DNA of 8,048 nt, from the NCBI GenBank assembly GCA_031279615.1, contig JAITIE010000163.1:1-8048 (forward strand), given 5' to 3'. Source of the stretch: Candidatus Margulisiibacteriota bacterium (GTDB taxonomy: Bacteria > Margulisbacteria > Termititenacia > Termititenacales > Termititenacaceae). A program made the translations under genes and the position numbers. Shown here one piece after another: positions 1-6,398 of the stretch (position 1 is its first letter; every line of letters starts with the position of its first letter). The notes beneath the pieces were generated by a model. The model saw only the letters and a list, made by a program, of their open reading frames with translations, had not been told where the DNA came from and did no database searches.

Positions 1-972
1 CAGCACGGCACAGCCCAGACAGTGAAAAGCCCGCAAGTTCTTGAGCAGATAAAGATTTTGCGCCGTGGTTTTGCCAAAGCCGATGCCCGGGTCGACAATA
101 ATATTTTCGCGCGGCACGCCGTATTTCCGCGCGGTCAGCAGGCTGTTTTCTAAAAAACGTAAAATGTCGCCGAGCAAGTCGGCGTATTTTGTTCTGCGCT
201 GCATGACGCGCGAGTTGCCGGTACGGTGCATGACAATCAGTTTGGCGTGGTGCTCCGCGGCGATTTTGGCCAGCAGCGGCTCGCGGGTCAGGCCGGAAAC
301 ATCGTTGATAATCCGCGCGCCGGCCTTGACCGCGGCGAGCGCGACGGCTTTTTTCGTCGTGTCGATCGAGATAACAGTTTTTGGCCGGCGGCGCAAAATT
401 TCTTGAATGACCGGAATTGTCCGGCGCAGCTCTGCCGCCGCGGAAATCTCCGGCGCGCCGGGCTTGGTGGTCTCGCCGCCGACATCGATAATCCGCGCTC
501 CTTCGCGCAAAAGACGCAAGGCCTGACGGACAGCAGGCGCGCCTGCATTGTGCCGCCCGCCGTCGGAAAACGAATCCGGCGTAACATTTAAAATGCCCAT
601 CAGCAGTGGAATTTTTGGTCTGGGCGCAACGCAGTATTTGGCCAGATTTTCCGCCAGCGCGCGCAGTTCCCCAAAAGCCTGCTCCTTTAATTTGGCCTGA
701 ATTTCTTTGAAGTGCCGCCGTGTGCCGAACAACAGCGCGGCGTATTTTTGGCGGGGCGCTAAGATTACTTCGCGTGGCAGGGCGCATTCCGCGCCGGAGG
801 ACAAGGCTTCTTCTTTTAATATAATGGCGCAGGAGCCGGTCAGCCCGGTTATTTTGAGAGCGCCGGCAGAAAGTTTATCAGCCATGTACTTGGCGCCCGC
901 GGCGCTGACGCCGATAGACAACATTTCGCGGCGCAAATCCTGTTCGGAAAAAATAGTCAGAGGGTACAACAT
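1..972 (-). CDS. folP: Dihydropteroate synthase with N-terminal extension (partial, C-terminus beyond left edge)
   Basis: This enzyme condenses 6-hydroxymethyl-7,8-dihydropterin pyrophosphate with p-aminobenzoate to give dihydropteroate in cytoplasmic folate synthesis, and is the sulfonamide target. 324 residues are visible in an unbroken frame. The catalytic TIM barrel begins near residue 121. Visible motifs are MGILNVTPDSFSDGG (125-139), DVGGETTKPG (163-172), ISIDTT (201-206), INDVSGL (222-228), MHRTGNSRVMQ (248-258) and IIVDPGIGFGKT (291-302). The late SRK pterin/phosphate-binding segment should lie past the window edge. Residues 1-120 precede the usual start of the family and form a separate mixed alpha/beta region, a layout I recall from long FolP proteins of several non-proteobacterial lineages. 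The canonical ESTRPG loop reads ETTKPG here. The ATG at 972-970 lies three bases after the glycosyltransferase stop, with a weak AGGA at 990-987, so co-transcription is likely. The function is secure; the role of the extension is unknown. Confidence 0.95.
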   Translation of the reverse strand, partial: MLYPLTIFSEQDLRREMLSIGVSAAGAKYMADKLSAGALKITGLTGSCAIILKEEALSSGAECALPREVILAPRQKYAALLFGTRRHFKEIQAKLKEQAFGELRALAENLAKYCVAPRPKIPLLMGILNVTPDSFSDGGRHNAGAPAVRQALRLLREGARIIDVGGETTKPGAPEISAAAELRRTIPVIQEILRRRPKTVISIDTTKKAVALAAVKAGARIINDVSGLTREPLLAKIAAEHHAKLIVMHRTGNSRVMQRRTKYADLLGDILRFLENSLLTARKYGVPRENIIVDPGIGFGKTTAQNLYLLKNLRAFHCLGCAVL

Positions 973-975
973 GGT

Positions 976-2340
976 TTATTTTAGTGTCCTGGTCTGCGGG
1001 TTGGCGTATCTTTCGGGAAACTGCACTCCGGGCAAAAGTATTGCCGCGCAGACGAATAAGATAATGTAACTGGCCAGCGTTCTGTAAAGCGTGTGGCGCA
1101 GGCCGCTGTTTTGGCGGAACAGCCAGGCGGCTCTGAATAAGCTGAGTGTAAAATAGATCAAAAACGGCAGGACTACCGGCAGATAAACCCTTTCGCCGTG
1201 CGTGTATTTAATGAAAGGCAGAGCCAGCGCCAGTCCGGCAAGGACAAACCCTGTCCAAAAAAAAGAAAGGGAGATAATTTTGGCATATTTATTTGCGGCG
1301 GACGAGGTTAAAAAGGCTCCGCACAAAACGCTCAACGGTGGAAAAAGCGGCAGTAAATAACGCGGGCCTTTGTAATGTCCGGAGACGGAAGTTAAAAAAA
1401 GCGCCAGAAAAAACCAGCAGAGCATAAATAAAATTTCTGGCCGGCGGTTGAAATATTTGTTGCGGTAAGCGGCATGGAGCGCTGGAACAATTAACGGGCT
1501 CCACGGCAGAAAGCCCAGCCAGAGATAGAGAATATTTAGATGCGGGTCGATCTGTACGCCGGAGGATACTTCACGGTAACCGCCGGTCTTGTCGATGGGA
1601 TGAAAAAATCTCTCGATATTTTCGCTGTACAGCGCCGCGCCAAATTTAACGCCGTGATTTTGAAACTGCGGAATGAGCCAGACGGAACAAACCGCCAGAA
1701 AAATAAGTCCGGCTGCGGCCAGCCGGCCAAACTGCCGCGGAAATCCAGCGCGCCAGACCCGTTCCCGCCGCGTGACCAGCAGATACACTCCGGCTGTCAG
1801 GAAAGGCAGAGCCGCTGGCAAAAGGCCTTTGGTCAGAAAACCCAGTCCAGCCGCCAGACCCAGACTGTAGAGATACCGCGGCTTTTCGGTTTGTAAATAT
1901 TCCAAAACTAAAATCTGTCCGAGGAGCAGAAAAAACAGCATCGGTATATCCAGCATGGGTGAAGCTGTTTGATAAAAAAACATTAAAGAAGTCAGTAGAA
2001 TGGCCGAGGAGTACAGAGCCGTCCGCCGGTCAAAATGCTGGCGGGTAAAATAATAAAGCAGGCAAAGCGAGGCCGCCGCAAAAATGGTGTGCCAGAAATA
2101 CACGCCAAAAAGATTTAAGCCAAAAATTTTTAGGCTCAAAGCCATGAACCACAGGCCGAGCACCGGCTTGGTCATCAAGACCTGGCTGTTAAACAAATCG
2201 CCGGTGGCCAGTATCCGCCGCGCCTTGCCGATATAATAAAAGGTGTCGCCGTCAATGACCGGCACGAAGGGCAGAATAAAAAAGAACGCCAGAATAAATC
2301 CGGCAATCAGCCAGAAATCCAATCTCTTGAACAAACGCAT
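976..2340 (-). CDS. GT-C fold (family 39/ArnT-like) polytopic membrane glycosyltransferase
   Basis: This is an integral inner-membrane protein of about 454 residues with roughly ten or more hydrophobic segments. Family members transfer a sugar from a polyprenyl-phosphate donor onto lipid or protein on the periplasmic face. Numbered from the ATG at 2340, the family pattern is visible. After the first membrane helix comes an acidic IDGD (29-32, in place of the common DE), then ATGDLF (46-51) and TKPVLGLW (57-64). The second acidic site is MLDIP (129-133), followed by GFLTKG (167-172), and a late PRYLLPLFPP (326-335) resembles the RY-lp-P segment of ArnT/PMT relatives. The acceptor and sugar cannot be read from the sequence. 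The 2340 start places basic MRLFKR just before helix 1 and leaves room for a divergent promoter. The frame is also open to an ATG at 2379, adding 13 residues and overlapping the tamB start by two bases. Neither start has a Shine-Dalgarno sequence. The TAA stop is at 978-976, three bases before folP. Confidence 0.88.
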   Translation of the reverse strand: MRLFKRLDFWLIAGFILAFFFILPFVPVIDGDTFYYIGKARRILATGDLFNSQVLMTKPVLGLWFMALSLKIFGLNLFGVYFWHTIFAAASLCLLYYFTRQHFDRRTALYSSAILLTSLMFFYQTASPMLDIPMLFFLLLGQILVLEYLQTEKPRYLYSLGLAAGLGFLTKGLLPAALPFLTAGVYLLVTRRERVWRAGFPRQFGRLAAAGLIFLAVCSVWLIPQFQNHGVKFGAALYSENIERFFHPIDKTGGYREVSSGVQIDPHLNILYLWLGFLPWSPLIVPALHAAYRNKYFNRRPEILFMLCWFFLALFLTSVSGHYKGPRYLLPLFPPLSVLCGAFLTSSAANKYAKIISLSFFWTGFVLAGLALALPFIKYTHGERVYLPVVLPFLIYFTLSLFRAAWLFRQNSGLRHTLYRTLASYIILFVCAAILLPGVQFPERYANPQTRTLK

Positions 2341-2347
2341 AAAGGGT

Positions 2348-2356
2348 ATTTTAGCA
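2348..2356 (-). promoter_or_regulatory. Possible extended -10 promoter for the glycosyltransferase-folP unit
   Basis: Read on the minus strand the sequence is TGCTAAAAT, matching the extended -10 pattern TGnTATAAT at all but one position. No good -35 hexamer lies 16-18 bases upstream, as is usual for extended -10 promoters. The hexamer ends seven bases before the ATG at 2340, so transcription would begin at or next to the start codon and give a leaderless or nearly leaderless mRNA. This is inferred from pattern only. Confidence 0.35.
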
Positions 2357-2363
2357 GAAAATT

Positions 2364-2372
2364 TGTTAGTAT
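2364..2372 (+). promoter_or_regulatory. Possible extended -10 promoter for the tamB-Omp85 unit
   Basis: The sequence TGTTAGTAT carries the TGn extension and a TAGTAT hexamer, a 4-of-6 match to TATAAT. It ends five bases before the tamB ATG at 2378. Transcription would then start at about the ATG, which fits the absence of any purine-rich ribosome binding site upstream. The match is weak and rests mainly on position and on its symmetry with the minus-strand element nearby. Confidence 0.28.
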
Positions 2373-2377
2373 TCGGC

Positions 2378-5300
2378 ATGCGGCGCTGGCGCTATTTTTG
2401 CTTGTTTTTTCTGCTCTGGGCGGCGCTGTCCGCCAATCCGCTGGATGTGCGCCGCTACTTAAAGCCGCTGCTGGAAGAACAGCTGGGCGCGCTGCTGGCC
2501 AAAAAGGTGGCGATCGGCGAACTGCGCGGCAACTTATACAATCGCCTGATTTTAACCGATGTGGCGGTCAGCGAAACCGACGGCCAGAATATGATTTTGA
2601 TCGGGCGCGCCGAACTGACCTACAGCCTTAAAAATATTCTCCTGCAAAAACTGGACATCGTGTCCAATCTCCGCGCCATCACGGTGAACGATGCCTATCT
2701 GTTACTGAAACGTGACGCGCGGGACAAATGGAATTTTATTTTGCCGACGGACGGCGGAGACAAGAAGGAGAACAATAAAAAAACGCCCAAACCGAAAATG
2801 CGCGTCAGCTTGAACAATATCAGCGTGCGTTACATCGACGAGAAAGGCTGGGGCAAAAAGCAGCTGCTCAAACGCTACGAACAGCGGCTGTCCGGCCTGA
2901 ACGGCACGGCGGATATTCAAGACGGAGAGATTGTTTTTAGCGCGGCCGGCACGCTCGGACAAAATACCGGCGTGTACCTGCGCGGCCAGTACGGCCAGGG
3001 CTATGCTCTGACTATCAACGCGCGGCAGGTCGATCTGGCTGAGCACGGGTTTTACGCTCTGTCTTTTTCTGATTACGAAGTCAACACCGGCCGCGCGGAT
3101 ATTGATTTTCGCATCACGGCTCAGGAAAAAGCCGCGCCAGTATTTGCCGCGGCAATGAATGTGCGGGACGGGGAATTTAAACCCGGTGAACTTTTGGCCG
3201 AACCACTGCGGCAAATTAACGGAGCTCTGAGCTGGCAGGACGGGCAGATTTATTTTGATAATTTGCAGGCTGATTTGCTCGGCTCGCCGCTGACGCTCAA
3301 CGGCGCAATTTTGCCCGGCGAAATTCCCGAAATTGATTTGCAGGGCAGTATTCGGGATGTTGATTTGCAAAAAAAATACAGCGCGTTCACGCCGCTGGAC
3401 GGCCTTTCCGGTCTGGCCGCGGCTTCATTTGAATTAAAAGGCCCGTTGTCTGAATTGTCCGGCGGCGGCCGGTTTGTGGTCGCTGATTTGGGTTATCTGC
3501 AAAACGAGATTGGGCTGGTGTCAGCGGAGTTTGCCATGCAGGGCGGCCAGAGCGAAATATTTTTCCGCAGCCCCGACAAAATGGAAGGCAGTCTGGTTTT
3601 CCGCGGCGGCTGGGAAAATCTGCTGGCTGATCTGGACCTCAAAGTTGACGGTCTGGAGATCAACGCCGCGCTGCATAAAGATATTTCGCAAAACATTGCG
3701 GCGGTGGTGCATAGCGCGCGGCTGGATTTGCAGAAAAGCAATTTTGCGCAGTTGTATTTGCCGGACAGCGCGGGCGAGGCGGAGTTCATCGGCGAGTTGT
3801 TTTGGCTGGACAAACGCCTGTTATTTAACGGTTCTCTGCGCACCGGAGAACTGCAGTATGCCGATTTGGTGGTGACGCCGCTCAATGGACGGTTTTTATT
3901 CGACGGCGCGGAATTCCGCGTGGCGGATTTCCATTTTGGTCTGGCCGATAGTTTTTTGACCGGCAATGCCAGCGTCAAGCTCGCGGCGGGCGGCCAGCCG
4001 GTCTGGCAGAGACTGGCGGTCAGCGTGGATATAGACACCAGTGTGGATTTGGCGGCGGCTTATGAGTTTACCGGCAAAGCCAAAGCGGTCTGGCAGGATT
4101 TACAGCGGCGTCTGCAGGATCCTGCTGAAAATCAACGGCCGCTCGTGCCGGCGCGTCTGCCGGACAGTATTTTGTATGCGGAATACGGCGATTCGGTTTT
4201 GAGCCGGTTTAAAGATTATCTGCCGGCCGCGCCGACCGCGGATACTCTGCCGGCTCTGGATTTGCGCGGACAGCTGGACGGACATCTGGCTTTTTACAGC
4301 CGCGGCGCTGATTTCCGCATCGAGCAGGATTTGCGCATCGTCAACGGCTCGCTGCAAGGGCAGAGCGCGGATTTGATAGAATTTACCGCCGGCACAGACC
4401 GCAGCGGGCAGGTTAGTTTGAATGTTTTGCTGCAGGGACTGCGCACCGCCGATATGGCCGGCCACGACAGTTTGTTTTTGAGCGCGCTGATCAGTTCCGG
4501 CAATTTGTATTTTCAGGATTTTGCTTTAACGCAAGGCGGGCGCACCGCGCGGCAGGTTTTGACCGGAACATTTCCTTTATTTGGTTTTTGGGACGAAAAT
4601 TTTGCGCAGGACGAAATAAATTTGCGTCTGCGTTTGGCGGGAGAGGATTTTGCGCTGTTAGTTCCGTTTTTCGGCGGAACGATCAGCAGTCCGGGTGATG
4701 TGGAGCTTACACTGCGCGGCACGCTGGCGGCGCCGCGGCTTTCCGCGGACAAATTAAATCTGGCGAACACCAGAATTAGCTTTGATAATTATTATATTCA
4801 GGAAGCTTTGATTCGCCGTGCCGATCTGGCTTTGCGCGACAATGAATTAACGCTCCATAATTTGGAAATCATTCTGCGCAGCGACGGGCGCGACACTTCT
4901 CCACTGCGTTTGTCCGGTAAATTGGGCTTGCCGGGCTGGAGTTTCCGGCAGGTCGAACAGCTTGTTTTGCCGGTCGATCTGGCGGTCGAGGATACGCAGG
5001 GCGAGCTGAATCTCCACGGTTTGTACAGCGGCGATTTTGAATTGCGCGACGTCAGGTTAAATGGCGAGCTGGCGCTGCCGATCAGCGCGGAGAAAAAAGC
5101 GGACTTTGACAAACGCATCCGCGCCAACGAGCCACTGGGACCGCTGCTGACCGGCACGTTGTCTTTCTCTAACGGCACCCTGAGCCTTTTGTCCACGGAC
5201 AAACCGCTCAATCTAAAATCGGAAAAAGCGCTTTCGGTACTGCTGGATTTGAATTTGAATATTAAAAATAATCTGCGCGCGTCATCCACGGCGTCGCTTT

Positions 5301-6388
5301 TGAGCGGCGATTTCTCCGGATTTTTGGGGCAAATCAATGTGCGCCTGCGCGACAACAATCCGCCCGTGCGTATCAGCGGCTCGACAAATTATCTGCGCGT
5401 CAACGGCTTGATTTATCTCGACGAAGGCTATGTGAGCTTTCTCAATCGCAAATTTACTTTGCTGGAACAGCGCGAGCAGGAAAGATATTTTTTGGGCGCG
5501 ACGGCGCATCGTCCGCGGGAAAACTATCTGGAGTTTGTCGAGACGGAAAAATATGCGCTTGAGCCGTATCTCTCGGTTGTAGCGCAGACCACGGTGTATG
5601 ATACGCAGGCGGTCAGCAATTCCGCGCTGACTGTGTCCGGCGATATAGACAGCGCAGAAGCTGCGCCGCAGATGATCACGACAGAGACAGATTATCTGGT
5701 TTTTGTCGATGGTTCGGTTTTCGATCTGTCGTCCATTACTTTTGAAAAGTACCACAAAGAAAATCTGGAAATGGCGCTGGACGGCGAGCCGTACGTCCTG
5801 CGCGATAAAAACACTGGTAAAACCATCGACCAATACCGTTTTCAAGAACTGGCCTATGAAATTTCTCCGCCGCTGATGAAGTCCGCGCTGGCTCTGGCGC
5901 GCGGCACGAGCACGCAGACCGGCGACGAGGTGATGCGGGAAACAGCGCGCGACCTGACCGTTACCGAAATAAATCTGCTGGCGCGCACTATTCTGCGGCC
6001 GGTGGAAAAAAGCGCGGCGCAAATAACCGGCCTCTATGACGTGCGTTTCAAGCGCGATGTCGGCATTGACGCGGTGCGTTTTGCCGGACTGGAGACCCAG
6101 ACCGCGCTGGTGGATACGGAAGAAGCGCCGTTGACCGAGTATTGGTTCGGCCTGGAAATGGTCGGAGACCTTTGGATGGAGCGTGTTTTTTTCAGCGTGG
6201 ACACCACGCTCGACCGCAATCTGCAGACCAGAAACCTGAATGTGACGGTTAACTCTTATAAATTGACGCTTAAGCTTTTGAAAAATTATTTTCTGGACGA
6301 GCTGTCTTTGAATGTCGGACAAGAGCTGGATTCTCTGCAGGAAGAATATATACCGGTGCTGTCGCTGGAAATGCTGCTCAATTTTTGA
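2378..6388 (+). CDS. tamB: TamB-family (AsmA-like, DUF490) inner-membrane-anchored envelope biogenesis protein
   Basis: 1336 residues, in the usual TamB size range. TamB proteins span the periplasm as a long beta-taco groove, work with an Omp85 partner in outer-membrane protein insertion, and are implicated in phospholipid transport to the outer membrane. Residues 1-19 are a basic, then hydrophobic, signal anchor (MRRWRYF then FLLWAALSA). Residues 24-65 match the AsmA/TamB N-terminal pattern, with VAIGELRGNL (44-53) and LTDVAV (59-64). A Lys-rich linker (124-142) follows. The middle is long amphipathic beta-repeat sequence with recurring G-x-L/hydrophobic strands, interrupted by a polar, helix-prone stretch near 557-625. 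The DUF490-like core starts around 985-1000 (SGSTNYLRVNGLIYLDEGY at 1000-1018), and the chain ends in LEMLLNF. The ATG at 2378 is chosen because the frame upstream runs antisense through the glycosyltransferase and lacks the anchor context. No Shine-Dalgarno sequence is present. The Omp85 gene follows after ten bases, which supports the family call. Confidence 0.9.
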   Translation: MRRWRYFCLFFLLWAALSANPLDVRRYLKPLLEEQLGALLAKKVAIGELRGNLYNRLILTDVAVSETDGQNMILIGRAELTYSLKNILLQKLDIVSNLRAITVNDAYLLLKRDARDKWNFILPTDGGDKKENNKKTPKPKMRVSLNNISVRYIDEKGWGKKQLLKRYEQRLSGLNGTADIQDGEIVFSAAGTLGQNTGVYLRGQYGQGYALTINARQVDLAEHGFYALSFSDYEVNTGRADIDFRITAQEKAAPVFAAAMNVRDGEFKPGELLAEPLRQINGALSWQDGQIYFDNLQADLLGSPLTLNGAILPGEIPEIDLQGSIRDVDLQKKYSAFTPLDGLSGLAAASFELKGPLSELSGGGRFVVADLGYLQNEIGLVSAEFAMQGGQSEIFFRSPDKMEGSLVFRGGWENLLADLDLKVDGLEINAALHKDISQNIAAVVHSARLDLQKSNFAQLYLPDSAGEAEFIGELFWLDKRLLFNGSLRTGELQYADLVVTPLNGRFLFDGAEFRVADFHFGLADSFLTGNASVKLAAGGQPVWQRLAVSVDIDTSVDLAAAYEFTGKAKAVWQDLQRRLQDPAENQRPLVPARLPDSILYAEYGDSVLSRFKDYLPAAPTADTLPALDLRGQLDGHLAFYSRGADFRIEQDLRIVNGSLQGQSADLIEFTAGTDRSGQVSLNVLLQGLRTADMAGHDSLFLSALISSGNLYFQDFALTQGGRTARQVLTGTFPLFGFWDENFAQDEINLRLRLAGEDFALLVPFFGGTISSPGDVELTLRGTLAAPRLSADKLNLANTRISFDNYYIQEALIRRADLALRDNELTLHNLEIILRSDGRDTSPLRLSGKLGLPGWSFRQVEQLVLPVDLAVEDTQGELNLHGLYSGDFELRDVRLNGELALPISAEKKADFDKRIRANEPLGPLLTGTLSFSNGTLSLLSTDKPLNLKSEKALSVLLDLNLNIKNNLRASSTASLLSGDFSGFLGQINVRLRDNNPPVRISGSTNYLRVNGLIYLDEGYVSFLNRKFTLLEQREQERYFLGATAHRPRENYLEFVETEKYALEPYLSVVAQTTVYDTQAVSNSALTVSGDIDSAEAAPQMITTETDYLVFVDGSVFDLSSITFEKYHKENLEMALDGEPYVLRDKNTGKTIDQYRFQELAYEISPPLMKSALALARGTSTQTGDEVMRETARDLTVTEINLLARTILRPVEKSAAQITGLYDVRFKRDVGIDAVRFAGLETQTALVDTEEAPLTEYWFGLEMVGDLWMERVFFSVDTTLDRNLQTRNLNVTVNSYKLTLKLLKNYFLDELSLNVGQELDSLQEEYIPVLSLEMLLNF

Positions 6389-6389
6389 C

Positions 6390-6393
6390 GGAG
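6390..6393 (+). promoter_or_regulatory. Ribosome binding site of the Omp85 gene
   Basis: GGAG ends five bases before the ATG at 6399 (GGAGTGAAAATG), a strong, well-placed Shine-Dalgarno sequence that fixes the start. It falls in the ten-base gap after the tamB TGA, so the gene is probably translated from the tamB transcript. It contrasts with the missing Shine-Dalgarno at tamB itself. Confidence 0.75.
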
Positions 6394-6398
6394 TGAAA

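Noticed and set aside
65..1069. Several short plus-strand open frames opposite folP
   Set aside because: The minus-strand frame contains every expected dihydropteroate synthase motif without interruption. The plus-strand frames are unrelated low-complexity translations.
2243..2377. Extending tamB 45 codons upstream to an ATG at 2243
   Set aside because: The added residues are polar, antisense to the glycosyltransferase, and would place a long tail before the basic-hydrophobic anchor that begins at 2378.
2702..3370. A 222-codon open frame on the minus strand inside tamB
   Set aside because: It is antisense to TamB beta-repeat sequence, shows no family motif, and is most simply a shadow of the real gene.
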